A stretch of 64,000 nt of DNA from Lysinibacillus sp. KCTC 33748. Its GTDB lineage: Bacteria; Bacillota; Bacilli; Bacillales_A; Planococcaceae. The notes beneath the pieces were generated by a model. That model saw only the letters and a list, made by a program, of their open reading frames with translations, was not told the origin of the DNA and ran no database searches. Below are positions 8,146 to 17,042 of this stretch, one piece after another. The stretch spans positions 1 through 64,000 of the forward strand of contig NZ_MWSJ01000002.1 in assembly GCF_002237755.1 (NCBI RefSeq). Direction: 5' to 3'. Position 1 is the stretch's first letter. Each line of letters begins with the position of its first letter. The translations under genes were made by a program, and so were the position numbers.

Positions 8146-8173
8146 GAGAAGTGACCCCCCCAACAGTTAGTAC
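8146..8173 (-). mobile_element. Remnant of an IS3-type terminal repeat
   Basis: GAAGTGACCCC-N3-A-N2-AGTTAG aligns with the reverse complement of the complete IS3 right end at 519-543. No transposase sequence is left beside it. Confidence 0.4.
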
Positions 8174-8180
8174 AAGAATA

Positions 8181-8220
8181 TTGTTTTATTTAAAACAAAT
8201 ACTACCTTTTAAAAAGGTAG
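8181..8220 (+). promoter_or_regulatory. Tandem hairpins, the second covering a ribosome binding site
   Basis: TTGTTTTATTTAAAACAA (8181-8198) is a perfect palindrome. CTACCTTTTAAAAAGGTAG (8202-8220) is a perfect 9-bp stem with a 1-base centre, and its right arm AAAGGTAG supplies the Shine-Dalgarno for the ATG at 8229. If transcribed, the site would be sequestered. Confidence 0.5.
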
Positions 8221-8228
8221 GTAATTAG

Positions 8229-8447
8229 ATGAAAAAGATATCAGTAATATCTTTATTGTTATTAATTAGTTTAACAAATGTTTTATATGTAACTTGGAAA
8301 CCGCAGATAGCAGAGAATGTCAGTGCCGAAGAAATACATTCCGATTTTTATGATGTATTATTGGTTTTATTAGACCCATATGCAGGGAAAGTGATTAATA
8401 AGGAATATACAAGTCGTAGTTATGCATTTTGGGATGCAGGAATATAA
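8229..8447 (+). pseudogene. Truncated DUF3888-like exported protein
   Basis: This is a 72-residue product with a signal peptide (MKKISVISLLLLISLTNVLY). The segment SDFYDVLLVLLDPYAGKVIN matches the start of DUF3888 proteins of sporeformers. Full-length members run past 110 residues, whereas this one stops at YAFWDAGI, so the C-terminal half appears lost. The function of the family is unknown. IS debris upstream and decayed sequence downstream agree with a broken gene. Confidence 0.5.
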
Positions 8448-8662
8448 TCTACATGTAATGGCGGTGGCACTAATCAACCTTTAGTCTTATTAAGACGTAG
8501 TAGTTTAGCGCCGAGTTGGGCTTTCGAGCTTGCGCATAAGCAAGGTGGTGGAGTCTGGAAAAAGAATCACTTGTAGAAAGTAATCCTCATGCAATAGATT
8601 TTATTATTTCTTAAATTAAAAAAGCGTAAAAGCTTATGCCCTTACACTTTTTGTATGAATAA
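8448..8662. other. Decayed coding sequence, origin unknown
   Basis: Frame fragments FELAHKQGGGV and, one base shifted, ESLVESNPHAIDFIIS followed by TAA read like the C-terminus of a real protein broken by a frameshift. I cannot assign the family. Confidence 0.3.
8621..8650 (-). terminator. Terminator of prsA
   Basis: On the minus strand AAAGTGTAA pairs with TTACGCTTT (one mismatch) and is followed by TTTAATTT, 13 bases after the prsA stop. Confidence 0.65.
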
Positions 8663-9598
8663 TTAATTACTTTCTTTTGTTGATGTATCTGCATCTTCAG
8701 TCGTTGTATCTGTTTCAGTTGGTGTTTTAGTAGCAGCTAAAAACTTATCAAACGCTGTTTTTATATCTTTATCTTTAATCTTGATATCAGCATCTTTCAT
8801 CATTTTCGATACTTTTGTTAATAGCGTTGAAGTATCCGCTTTTGCTAGCTTTAATTGCTTTTCAATCTCGGCTTTTTTATCTTCGTATGATTCTTCAATC
8901 TCACGCTTGTCCGTCACTTCAATGATATGATAGCCAAAGCTAGATTGAATTGGATCGCTGATAACATTTTTCTTCAATGCGAAAGCACCTTTTAAAAACT
9001 GTTGATCCATTTTAGTTGCTTTGTTAAACCAACCTAAATCCCCACCAGTTGTTTGTGCTGCTTGTTCAATAGAATACTTTTTTGCAACTTCTGCAAAAGC
9101 TTTTCCAGATTCAAGTTCCGCTTTCACCTTTTTAGCAGTCTCTTCATCTTCTACTACTATATGACGAGCTTGGATTTCATTTTTGATATTTTCGAATTCA
9201 GCTTTAATTTCATCTTCTGTTACTTCCACTTCTTCAACTAATACCTTTTCTTGCATCAATTTAAGTTCTAGGGTTTTTTTGTACGAAGATTCTGTATATC
9301 CTTGTTGTGCAATGAAGGTTTCGAAGTTATCGCCAAATTGCTTTTTGTCAGCTTCTAATTGAGCGTTTACTTCATCTTCTGTCACTTCATATTTCGCTGA
9401 TAGTACTTTTTTAATCATTAGAAGTTGGAATGCTTGATCTCCCATAGATGCTTTCATTTCTTCATATAAATCATTTTGAGTGATATCTCCAACTTTAGAA
9501 GTAGCGATTACTTCGTCATTAGTTGCTGAATCATTACTACAAGCGCCTAATGTAAGAACTGATGCTGCAAGTGTGAATGTTAATACTGTTTTTTTCAT
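8663..9598 (-). CDS. prsA: Foldase lipoprotein PrsA (parvulin peptidyl-prolyl isomerase)
   Basis: This extracytoplasmic folding catalyst is anchored by lipid at the outer face of the membrane. The signal peptide MKKTVLTFTLAASVLTLGAC has its lipobox Cys at 20. The N-terminal helical chaperone region runs to about residue 140. The parvulin (PpiC) domain follows, with IQARHIVVEDEETAKKV, then GGDLGWFNKATKM, and FGYHIIEV closing it at about residue 235. The tail is Asp/Glu/Thr-rich. The 311-residue length is normal. AGGAGAATATTCC precedes the ATG. Confidence 0.96.
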   Translation of the reverse strand: MKKTVLTFTLAASVLTLGACSNDSATNDEVIATSKVGDITQNDLYEEMKASMGDQAFQLLMIKKVLSAKYEVTEDEVNAQLEADKKQFGDNFETFIAQQGYTESSYKKTLELKLMQEKVLVEEVEVTEDEIKAEFENIKNEIQARHIVVEDEETAKKVKAELESGKAFAEVAKKYSIEQAAQTTGGDLGWFNKATKMDQQFLKGAFALKKNVISDPIQSSFGYHIIEVTDKREIEESYEDKKAEIEKQLKLAKADTSTLLTKVSKMMKDADIKIKDKDIKTAFDKFLAATKTPTETDTTTEDADTSTKESN

Positions 9599-10041
9599 GG
9601 AATATTCTCCTAACTTCTTGTTGGTTCAGTTGTAAAACAAAAACCCAGCTAATTATATTTCAGGACAACCGTTAAAAATTACCAGTCATTATACGATTTT
9701 CCATCCAAAAAGGTTTCTTATAAAAGATATTTTAAGGTTATTTTAAGATTACGGGGTTAGGGAAAGTTCAAAAGTTTAATAGTAGTGGAATCTTGATGGA
9801 TGGGAATTCTAAGGCTGGATGGCAACACATAGAAACAAAATGAATGATATCTCAGTACTTCTACCTTAATTGGATACTGACATTATAAAGGTCAGATAGG
9901 TTAAAAGTATAAACTACCTCTAATCGAAGCTTTTGATAGGTAATTAAAAATAAAGGGTCACTTGAAAAAAACGTGACCCTTGTACAAAAAGTAGAAGAAA
10001 GGCTAGACATTTTCAATTTGCGATTAGTTAGAAATTAATCA
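9599..10041. other. Intergenic stretch, no gene seen
   Basis: It contains the prsA promoter region and, at the far end, the terminator of the DUF4183 pair. No open frame of note on either strand. Confidence 0.5.
9953..9981 (-). terminator. Terminator downstream of the DUF4183 genes
   Basis: AAGGGTCAC and GTGACCCTT are perfect 9-bp arms. Read on the minus strand they are followed by TATTTTTAATT. Confidence 0.8.
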
Positions 10042-10362
10042 TTAAGTTTGTGTAACTATTTCTACAGCTTCTACTACTAATGGAGTTCCGGCTGAGATTG
10101 TGCCATTAACACCGTTAAAAGTTAACTCTGTTGCAGAAATTGTATATGATCCACCTTCTTGTAATACACCGTTGATATAGAAATTATAGTAGCCGTGTGT
10201 AACTACTGGAAAAGCAGTCGCAACAGTTCCACTATCATTTAGAAAGGCAGTTGCAAGGATTGTAGTACCATCAGCAACTGTTAAATCTGCTGCTAACACA
10301 TCAAAAAATCTTGTGGAAGTACCATTAACGTTTACATGAATATTAATAATTGAAAGTGCCAT
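10042..10362 (-). CDS. DUF4183 domain protein (106 aa)
   Basis: DUF4183 proteins are small beta-rich proteins common in spore-forming Bacilli and are often suggested to be spore-surface components; that role is not proven. Motifs are FYINGVLQEGGSYTISATEL and the closing GTPLVVEAVEI. I place the start at MALSIINI because AAAGGAGGTGAAAA lies immediately before it. It follows the larger paralogue by about 50 bp on the same strand, so the two form an operon or tandem duplication. Confidence 0.78.
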   Translation of the reverse strand: MALSIINIHVNVNGTSTRFFDVLAADLTVADGTTILATAFLNDSGTVATAFPVVTHGYYNFYINGVLQEGGSYTISATELTFNGVNGTISAGTPLVVEAVEIVTQT

Positions 10363-10410
10363 TTTTTCACCTCCTTTCATGGGAAAAAGAATAATTAGCA
10401 GCTTCTCATA

Positions 10411-10830
10411 TCACATTTGTTGGAAACCAAATGATTCAATAATGATTGGAGTTCCGGCAAAAATAGTTGCATTAAATGGATTAAGGATTAACGAATTTGG
10501 GATTACTTTATAAGCACCGCCTTCTTGCATCACAGCATTGATGTAAAGATTGACATATCCATTGGGATTAAAAAGTTTGAATTCTGTTACTGGATCGCCA
10601 TTATCATCTGTAAATAAATTAGCAGGAAGAGTGGTTCCGTTTGTTAAATCAATATCTTCTGTAACAATATAGAAATATCTATTTATTGTTGGAATAATAG
10701 TTCCTTCAGGGATAACCACTGGCGGAGGTTGAATAGAACATATGTCAACAGCTTTTATACGGGGCAAAAATACTCGGTTATTTTCACAACAACTGTCACA
10801 AATCAAATTTTGTGGATCCATTTGTTTCAT
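10411..10830 (-). CDS. DUF4183 domain protein with Cys-containing N-terminus (139 aa)
   Basis: This is a paralogue of the downstream gene: NLYINAVMQEGGAYKVIPNS and GTPIIIESFGF match its motifs. It adds about 45 N-terminal residues with a CDSCCENN cluster and a Pro-rich linker (IQPPPVVIPEG), resembling N-termini of spore coat/exosporium proteins. GGAGGTGACAAATA precedes the ATG. The sequence cannot show when it is expressed; a mother-cell sporulation promoter would be expected if it is a spore-surface protein. Confidence 0.75.
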   Translation of the reverse strand: MKQMDPQNLICDSCCENNRVFLPRIKAVDICSIQPPPVVIPEGTIIPTINRYFYIVTEDIDLTNGTTLPANLFTDDNGDPVTEFKLFNPNGYVNLYINAVMQEGGAYKVIPNSLILNPFNATIFAGTPIIIESFGFQQM

Positions 10831-11102
10831 TATTTGTCACCTCCATTTCCTAATATGTTGGTAACCCCGTAAGTTATAGGCGTTTGTTACTTATTAATTA
10901 ATAAAGCTAATTCACAAATATTTTATGAATTAATGTTGGAAGGTGATTGGTAATATGTCTATTAAAGAGAAATAAATAATTTTTTTTTAAATGAAAAGAT
11001 GGGATTTTTTAAATACCTAAAATCAAATGAAAGCTATGAAAATGGAATTTTGAAGAATACGGGGAGATAGATTTTTACCTTGTTACTGACCAATCTGAGT
11101 TT

Positions 11103-11205
11103 AGAGCTAAGGGGAAAAAGTTGGTGATGGTTTTGAAAAATCTCACCTTAAGTTGAAATGTTATATGAATTGATAATTGGAAAAGTATAAATAATATATA
11201 GGGTA
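11103..11205. repeat. Degraded copy of the permease leader (copy D)
   Basis: GGGGAAAAAGTTGGTGATGG and later TTGATAATTGGAAAAGTATA followed by AATAATATATAGGGTAATT match 7878-7985 in order, with substitutions and small gaps. Confidence 0.65.
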
Positions 11206-11405
11206 ATTAAGTGGCATCGTACACTAAGACACATGGGGAAATATTTTATCTCAAAGTGGCTTCCATCAAACCCTACTGCTATCCTGGCTATTGTAGCGCT
11301 GTACAGGCTACACTAAGTTGGACAGATAAAATAAGGGGTTGTAAACTTTTATGCCAAACAAACCAAGTAAAAATTCAAAAAGGTTCCTTTGATACCGTTC
11401 GGTAC

Positions 11406-11480
11406 TGAAGTGATCCCTAGAAGTTAGACGCGGTTATTTCATTTGGCAGCGGTTTGGGCATGAGTTCGATACTCGTGAAA
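11406..11480 (-). mobile_element. 3' remnant of an IS3-family element (minus orientation)
   Basis: TGAAGTGATCCCTAGAAGTT followed by AGAC matches the reverse complement of the right end at 519-543 with two changes. The similarity continues into transposase 3' codons on the minus strand (YRTHAQTAAK-stop versus YRTHFTQAA-stop in the intact copy). The rest of the element is missing. Confidence 0.65.
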
Positions 11481-11768
11481 ATAACATGCGCATCTGTAGT
11501 AGTTTTTTAGATATATATAGCTCAATATCCAGAAGAAGCTATACAAAGAATAGGTGATTAACAACTGTTGAAATATGAAATTTAATATAAATAGTTTTAT
11601 TAAAGTTGGTTATTAATATAATACTTAATTGTGATTTTGATGTGCTTAAAGAGAAAAAGAAGTGATTATATATAGTAAATTTACTTGAAATATATTATTA
11701 TAGGTAATTTTTTTGTAGATTTGTGTAAAGATGTGTCATATGATAACTTGATAAAAAGGAGGAATATT

Positions 11769-11942
11769 ATGAAAAAACTGAAAAGTAAGAATTTAACATT
11801 AATAGCCATTACTTCTATAGGTACTTCGTTTGCGATGACATCACCAATTTCTGTAAGTGCTACACAAAACACCGGCGAAAAAATCTATGCAATGCAAACG
11901 AAATATGAATTCAAAAAGGAGAGTATTAACCTTGCTTCGTAA
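11769..11942 (+). CDS. 57-aa exported peptide overlapping the chemoreceptor start
   Basis: ATG after AAAGGAGGAATATT encodes a peptide with a signal sequence ([19 protein letters not shown], likely cut after VSA near residue 31). About 26 further residues follow ([17 protein letters not shown]...). I know no family. The 3' end contains the chemoreceptor's ribosome site, and its stop lies 11 bases into the chemoreceptor gene, so the two are translationally linked. It may be a real small secreted peptide or the shortened start of a larger exported protein. Confidence 0.5.
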   Translation: MKKLKSKNLTLIAITSIGTSFAMTSPISVSATQNTGEKIYAMQTKYEFKKESINLAS

Positions 11943-13641
11943 TCTATCCATTTTTAATAAACTAGTTCTTTTAATGTCTATAGCAATTTTAACGGTTGCT
12001 CTTATCCAAGTAAGTGGATATATTACTATGAAAAAATTGGAGAATAATACAGAGAATATTTTTATAAATCGTCTAGAACCAGGTATTGTTTTGTCGGATT
12101 ATAGACTTAATAATCGGATTATTGTATCAGATATGTATCGTTCTTTACTTTTTACTGATGAAACAACTATTACTCAAATTAAAAATGAAGTAACTGATGC
12201 GTTTCAAGATAATGAAAAGAATCTTAAAATACTTGAGGCAGCCAATATGCAATCGGATGAGGATAAAATAATAAGTGAATTGATTCTGCTATATCCAAAC
12301 TTTAAAGAAAGCATGGAGCAAGTCTTTCAGTTAAGTCTTGCTAATAAGAATGAGGAAGCAATAAACCTCTTTAATTCAAGTGCCGAGCCTGTACTTGACG
12401 AAATTATGTCAAAAGGTTTAGAGCTGACAGAATTGAATAAAAAAAATGCAAGTATATTGAATATGGAAAGTAAGGCCGAGGCAAGTGAAGGGGTCACGAA
12501 CTCTCTAATTATATCCATTGTATTAGGAATTTCGTTTGTGGCAATCGGTTTTATCGGTGTACGAAAATATCTAATTTCTCCAATTGAAAAATTAAAATAT
12601 GCTGTTCAACGAGCAGAGGCTGGAGAATTAAATTTTAGTGTAGACTATGATTCAAAGGACGAGCTAGGCGTCTTAACGTCTACTTTCAGCCACATGATTG
12701 CTCAATTACGGGATCTAATTGGTCAAGTGCAACAATCGTCCGAACAGATGGCAGCATTTTCGGTTGAGCTTTCGGCAAGTGCGGAACAAACGAGTGAGGC
12801 AAGTGAACATATTGCATCTGTTACGTTAGAGGTAGCAAGCGGCTCAGATGACCAGGTTAGAACGATTATAGAAACATCGGATGGTGTAGATCATATGGTA
12901 GAAAATGTCCGAACAATAGCTAAAAATTCTACTAACGTATCAGAGGCAGCTACACAAGCAAAACAACTTTCTGTAGATGGAGATGATATTATTCAAACTG
13001 CAGTTCTACAAATGAACTCGATTCAGACATCTATTGGTAGTTTAAGTGATGTTATTAGTGGTCTAGGTGAGCGTTCAGCTGAAATTGGAGATATTGTTGA
13101 AGTTATTACAAGTATTGCAGCACAAACCAATCTACTGGCATTAAATGCAGCGATAGAAGCAGCAAGAGCAGGCGAACATGGGAAAGGCTTTGCGGTCGTT
13201 TCGGAAGAAGTGCGAAAATTGGCAGAAGAATCATCGGAATCGGCACTGAGAATTTCTGAGCTTATTATAAGAATTCAAGGAGAAACGAAAAAAGCGGTAG
13301 ACTCCATGCAGTTCACTACGAATGAAGTGAGAACGGGTATTAATAATGTGAACAGCGCAGGTGAATCATTTGAGAAAATTCTACATGCCATCAACGAGGT
13401 ATCAGTTCAAATTCATGAAGTGTCTAGTTCTGTAGAGCAGATGGTTGCGGGTGCAGGTCAAATGTCCAAATCCATGGAACAAATGAATGGAATCGCCCAA
13501 AGCACCGCAGAAGGGACACAAAATATTTCAGCGGCTACGGAAGAACAATTAGCCTCTATGCAGGAAATTACTGCATCTACTTCGGCACTTTCTAAAATGG
13601 CGGAAGACTTACAAGAAAAAACGAATATGTTTAAAGTATAA
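11932..13641 (+). CDS. Methyl-accepting chemotaxis protein
   Basis: This is a transmembrane chemoreceptor that controls CheA. I start it at TTG ([10 protein letters not shown]) because AAAGGAGAG lies just upstream, giving 569 residues. Domains in order are TM1 (about 8-30), an extracellular four-helix ligand domain, TM2 (about 193-213), HAMP, and a long coiled-coil signalling domain. The hairpin tip is [20 protein letters not shown] near 398-417. It ends [10 protein letters not shown]. It is preceded by and overlaps the small exported-peptide gene. The ligand is unknown. Confidence 0.92.
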   Translation: MLRNLSIFNKLVLLMSIAILTVALIQVSGYITMKKLENNTENIFINRLEPGIVLSDYRLNNRIIVSDMYRSLLFTDETTITQIKNEVTDAFQDNEKNLKILEAANMQSDEDKIISELILLYPNFKESMEQVFQLSLANKNEEAINLFNSSAEPVLDEIMSKGLELTELNKKNASILNMESKAEASEGVTNSLIISIVLGISFVAIGFIGVRKYLISPIEKLKYAVQRAEAGELNFSVDYDSKDELGVLTSTFSHMIAQLRDLIGQVQQSSEQMAAFSVELSASAEQTSEASEHIASVTLEVASGSDDQVRTIIETSDGVDHMVENVRTIAKNSTNVSEAATQAKQLSVDGDDIIQTAVLQMNSIQTSIGSLSDVISGLGERSAEIGDIVEVITSIAAQTNLLALNAAIEAARAGEHGKGFAVVSEEVRKLAEESSESALRISELIIRIQGETKKAVDSMQFTTNEVRTGINNVNSAGESFEKILHAINEVSVQIHEVSSSVEQMVAGAGQMSKSMEQMNGIAQSTAEGTQNISAATEEQLASMQEITASTSALSKMAEDLQEKTNMFKV

Positions 13642-13930
13642 GGATGCCGAATTATAATCACTAAGGATAACAATCGGCTAATATTTGTTTAAAAAGTAAA
13701 TTCGTTTGCACAATTTGTCTTAAAATCAGCAGAAGAATGATCTGCTACTATGATATTGAGATGACTTTTAGAGCTGGTGTATTTTATATTTTAAAACATT
13801 AATTGATATTACAGGTAAACTTCACATTAAATTCATGCTAACTACAGATTAGCTTTATAAAATATTTAAAAAAGAAACTAATTTTTTGATAGAAAATGGA
13901 GGAGTAAACCGCCCTATTGGAGGAATTAGG
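13642..13930. other. Intergenic stretch between chemoreceptor and EAL gene
   Basis: A weak stem with GCCGA and TCGGC arms follows the chemoreceptor (13647-13678). Otherwise AT-rich and gene-free. Confidence 0.4.
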
Positions 13931-15010
13931 ATGGAGACTGGGATAACAAAATTTGAATCAAATCGAAAGTCTGTGTTAAAAAGTATTGAAGATAAAAAAT
14001 CTTTCGCCTTAGTATATATTACTATTTCAAGTTGGCATAATTTGAATACTTCTAAATGTATAGATGTGGTTAAGAAGAAATTAGCTATGTATCAAACAGA
14101 AGTTGAATGTTATAGAGTATTTGATAAGGAATATATATTAGTCTGTAATGTTCAGTCGCAAGCTCATTTGATTATTCAAGATTTATCAAATATTGAATAT
14201 TTGAAGATACATTATCTATCTGTTCAAGATAGAAAACTTCCAGCGTTAAATTACGTTAGACAAGTCTATTTGCAAAACACGAATAGTAATGCGATAAAAG
14301 AGTACATTTCACATAAAGGTTTATTAATGGATGAGTTTGAAATCGTTTTTCAACCGATATTACACAATAATAGACAAGTATCCTTTGAAGCGCTAAGTAG
14401 ATGGAAATGTGAAGAACTCGGTCCAATGTCACCAGGTATATTTATGCCGATTTTAGATATAGAGAATTTGGTGGAATTAACCAAAAATATTATTAATAAA
14501 GCTGTGGATTTGTTGAAAAGGTATAATGATATAGTTTATGTCTCTATTAATCTAACAGCTTCATTAATAAAAGATATATCTTGGCTAATCAAGCATCTTA
14601 ATGAAATTAATTTTAATAACAATAGCCGAATTGCTTTTGAAATAACCGAGGAAACCCTAATGGGGATAGAAGTAAGAGAAAATTTAAAAATTATTCGTGA
14701 TCGTGGTCATATTATATTTATTGATGATTTCGGCTCAGGGAATCTGAATTTTCAATATATCTCTTTGTTCCCCCTTGATGGGGTGAAGCTCGATAGGTTG
14801 TTTATTAGTGGGCAATCAAATAAAAAGGTAATTGAAATGCTAACAAAGTTTATCAAAGCTTTAAATCTAAAGGTTATCATAGAAGGTGTAGAAAGTGTTG
14901 AGCAGTTTAATTCCTTATCAGAAGCCGAATATGATTCTATACAAGGTTTTTACATATCTAAACCACTAACTATGAATGATTTGTCAATATTTATGAATGA
15001 GATTAGATAA
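13931..15010 (+). CDS. EAL-domain cyclic-di-GMP phosphodiesterase
   Basis: It is predicted to hydrolyse c-di-GMP to pGpG in the cytoplasm. ATG is set by TTGGAGGAATTAGG, giving 359 residues. Residues about 1-115 are an unassigned alpha/beta region, possibly a worn GGDEF. The EAL domain fills the rest and has the catalytic set: EALSRW, the Asn of SINLTAS, FEITEE, IDDFGSGN, the Lys of VKLD, EGVES and QGF. It is therefore likely active. It lies next to a chemoreceptor, and a GGDEF gene is present elsewhere in the window, so it probably feeds the motility-versus-attachment switch. Confidence 0.9.
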   Translation: METGITKFESNRKSVLKSIEDKKSFALVYITISSWHNLNTSKCIDVVKKKLAMYQTEVECYRVFDKEYILVCNVQSQAHLIIQDLSNIEYLKIHYLSVQDRKLPALNYVRQVYLQNTNSNAIKEYISHKGLLMDEFEIVFQPILHNNRQVSFEALSRWKCEELGPMSPGIFMPILDIENLVELTKNIINKAVDLLKRYNDIVYVSINLTASLIKDISWLIKHLNEINFNNNSRIAFEITEETLMGIEVRENLKIIRDRGHIIFIDDFGSGNLNFQYISLFPLDGVKLDRLFISGQSNKKVIEMLTKFIKALNLKVIIEGVESVEQFNSLSEAEYDSIQGFYISKPLTMNDLSIFMNEIR

Positions 15011-15292
15011 ACTATTACTATCTATTATTTAGTTTAAGTATAGGAATTACATCTGATTTTATAATAAAAAGAAAGTAAATACACGGGTCAATAGTTCTGA
15101 AGTAATTCTTTAGGGAAAATTATCTAAATATTCAGATATATGTAATTTTCCTTCCTTTCTGTAATTTATTTAATGTATTGTTGTCAAAAAGAATTGTGAG
15201 AGTTATCTTAGGAAGATTATTAAAATGTTTGAAAAATGCATGTTAAAAATAGATATACATTAATCAAGAACACGATGTTAGATGCAAACTAG

Positions 15293-15317
15293 AGCCATAT
15301 CAAAACAAGGTATGGCT
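15293..15317 (+). terminator. Hairpin with T-run, terminator-like
   Basis: AGCCATA pairs with TATGGCT around an 11-base loop, followed by TTTTGATATTTTTT. It is the first good terminator downstream of the EAL gene, although 280 bp away. Confidence 0.55.
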
Positions 15318-15380
15318 TTTTGATATTTTTTGAGAGGTTGAGTCTGACATAGAAAGAAGAAAAGGTAGTGACACTGCAAT

Positions 15381-15555
15381 GATAAGGACAATAAAAACAA
15401 CGTAAATCCAATGGAGAGCTGTGAATTCAATCCCCATACGTTTCCCCCTCAATATGCGATCTGATTCTATAGAATATGAAGGGAAAAAAGTTGGTGATGA
15501 ATTAGAAATATTTCGACCTAGGTGAAAGGCAGTATGGATTGATAATTGAAAAAGA
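15381..15555. repeat. Copy of the permease 5' end and leader (copy B)
   Basis: 15381-15500 is nearly identical to 7781-7901, covering the first 19 codons, the start codon, the ribosome site and upstream DNA of the permease. Similarity then fades through a TTGATAATTGAAAAAG match at 15538-15553. Confidence 0.85.
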
Positions 15556-15685
15556 ATTAATAGAATAAAAGCGGTGGAATATGAAAATCGTAATTCTAGT
15601 GATTTTACTTATCGATAAAGGCGAAAGCAGACCACTTGGTACATACAGATTAAACCACCAGTTATACAGGTGATTCTGGTTTTTA

Positions 15686-15714
15686 TTGACAATGATAATC
15701 ATTATCGATATTGT
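15686..15714 (+). promoter_or_regulatory. Orphan promoter with Fur box
   Basis: TGATAATCATTATCG (15693-15707) fits the Fur 7-1-7 inverted repeat with one mismatch. It sits between TTGACA (15686) and TATTGT (15709), with a 17-bp spacer. The next 270 bp contain no iron-related gene. Confidence 0.6.
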
Positions 15715-15780
15715 GAAAGTAGACTAGAATCCAAATGTCCACCTATTCAGATTCCAGCGGTTATTTGATCAATTTATACT

Positions 15781-15834
15781 AGCATGAAGATGCTTAATAC
15801 ACAAATGAGTGTGGTGTCGCAACGTTTAACCATA
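15781..15834. repeat. Copy of an internal permease-gene segment (copy C)
   Basis: AGCATGAAGATGC, then ACACAAATGAG and ACGTTTAACCATA align with 7720-7772. In the intact gene this segment lies next to the one duplicated at 15381, but here it comes after it, 280 bp away. Confidence 0.75.
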
Positions 15835-15983
15835 TCCAATGAATTTTATACATATCCGTTGTAAATTATCCCAAATTTATCCTTATGAGTTGTTATAATA
15901 GTTTTTAGAAATTTAAGATTTATAAATCCGATATTCTTTTTTGTGATAAATAATTTTATGAATGAAGCAGAGGTGAACTATAG

Positions 15984-16661
15984 GTGAAGCAGGTGTTGGT
16001 AATTAAGAATGAACGGTCATTAGCAAAGAAGATCGTAAGTGGTCTAAAGCAAGAGGGCTATTTCATTTTAACACTTCACAATGAAAAAAAAGGTTTAAAT
16101 ATAGTATATGAGCAAGATTGGGATATTATCGTATTGGATTGGGATTCGTTAAGTATATCTGGACCGGAAATTTGCAGACAAATACGGGCTGTTAAAACGA
16201 CCCCAATAATCATAGTGACTAACAATGTGTCCAGCAAGGACTGCATAGCAGGATTACAAGCAGGAGCAGATGATTATATAAGAAAACCATTTGTGAAAGA
16301 AGAATTAGTAGCAAGGATAGAAGTTGTTTTAAGAAGAGGGGACTGTATCCAGCCAATCGAGAATGATTACTTTAGATTTAAAGATCTCTTCGTTGATGCA
16401 TCCCGTAATATTATGACAAAAGGTGGCGAAAATCTTCCGCTTACTAAGCGCGAATATGACTTACTTGTATTTTTAATCAAGAATAAAAATACAATATTGA
16501 GCCGTGAAATGCTTTTGAATCAGGTTTGGGGATATGACGTAGCAGTAAATCCAAATGTAGTGGATTTATATATTGGGTATTTAAGAAAAAAGCTAAAGTG
16601 CGAGAAGAAAAACAGATATATTCAAACAATTCATGGCAGGGGCTATTCAATGATTGAATAG
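15984..16661 (+). CDS. OmpR/PhoB-type response regulator, atypical receiver, no kinase nearby
   Basis: This 225-residue protein has a receiver (1-118) and a winged-helix DNA-binding domain (130-225; LTKREYDLLVFLIKN, then TIHGRGYSMIE). In the receiver the phospho-acceptor Asp (VLDWD), the Thr of IIVTNN and the Lys of RKPF are present. The acidic pair that binds Mg is replaced: VIKNER stands where VDDE is usual. Signalling may be phosphorylation-independent or weak. GTG start. No histidine kinase gene is adjacent. It lies upstream of the siderophore importer, with a terminator in between. Confidence 0.82.
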   Translation: MKQVLVIKNERSLAKKIVSGLKQEGYFILTLHNEKKGLNIVYEQDWDIIVLDWDSLSISGPEICRQIRAVKTTPIIIVTNNVSSKDCIAGLQAGADDYIRKPFVKEELVARIEVVLRRGDCIQPIENDYFRFKDLFVDASRNIMTKGGENLPLTKREYDLLVFLIKNKNTILSREMLLNQVWGYDVAVNPNVVDLYIGYLRKKLKCEKKNRYIQTIHGRGYSMIE

Positions 16662-16704
16662 TCTACAGTTTGTCCCAGTAATTAATATTAAACATTATCG
16701 AAAA

Positions 16705-16746
16705 AAAACGAGTAAAAACAGTTTCAACCAGTTTGCTCGTTTTTTT
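16705..16746 (+). terminator. Terminator after the response regulator
   Basis: AAAACGAG pairs with CTCGTTTT around a 23-base loop, followed by TTTGTT. Confidence 0.65.
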
Positions 16747-16937
16747 GTTCTATTAAATCAGATAACCAAGCAGTTTCTGGAAGATATTGAAGAAAAGGAA
16801 ACTATAAAAAGATTACTTCAGGTATTACTTTTTTGTATCCAATACTTAATGTGAAAAATTAACTTTATTTATTATCTTACATTTTTCACAAGATTTTCAC
16901 AGAATTAAAGACTATACTGATTCACAGAACGGTTAAT

Positions 16938-16952
16938 TGAAAATGATTATCA
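16938..16952 (+). promoter_or_regulatory. Fur box upstream of the siderophore importer
   Basis: TGAAAATGATTATCA differs at one position from the 7-1-7 Fur consensus TGATAATNATTATCA. It lies 90 bp before the binding-protein start, as expected for iron-repressed control of the four-gene operon. Confidence 0.78.
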
Positions 16953-17042
16953 ATAGCATTTGAGGTGGCTAGCAATTACTATCCAATTCAATCTATAGAC
17001 TTCATCGTTTTCGAAATAAATTACATAATAAGGAGTATGAGT

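Larger units (their letters stand above)
7838..8228. other. Permease upstream region plus decayed IS end
   Basis: The first 150 bp are the permease leader, which recurs elsewhere in the window. Around 8146-8172, GAAGTGACCCCCCCAACAGT resembles the IS3-type end seen at 519-543, in opposite orientation. Two perfect hairpins close the stretch. Confidence 0.5.
10831..11768. other. Gene-free stretch of mobile-element and permease-leader debris
   Basis: Holds a degraded copy of the permease leader (about 11103-11205) and a possible IS left end (TAAGTTGGACAGATAAAA near 11312, then an ATG with Lys-rich codons that stops within 14 codons). It also holds an IS3 right-end remnant at 11406-11480 and a C-terminal-like scrap AQYPEEAIQRIGD near 11520-11560. 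No intact gene. Confidence 0.5.
15011..15983. other. 973-bp gene-free stretch with two permease fragments and a Fur-type site
   Basis: Besides a terminator-like hairpin, it contains two out-of-order copies of permease-gene segments and a lone promoter with a Fur box that has no iron gene behind it. No open frame is convincing. Confidence 0.6.
16662..17042. other. Upstream region of the siderophore importer
   Basis: It contains the response-regulator terminator and the Fur-box promoter of the importer. A frame at 16654-16854 overlaps the terminator and is not convincing as a gene. Confidence 0.5.

Noticed and set aside
11211..11408. 65-codon ORF
   Set aside because: It runs through IS and leader debris, has no usable ribosome site and no protein-like composition.
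15502..15702. 66-codon ORF on the minus strand
   Set aside because: It overlaps the permease-leader copy and the Fur promoter and has no ribosome site or family match.
16654..16854. 66-codon ORF after the response regulator
   Set aside because: It spans a clear terminator hairpin and overlaps the regulator's end; more likely non-coding.
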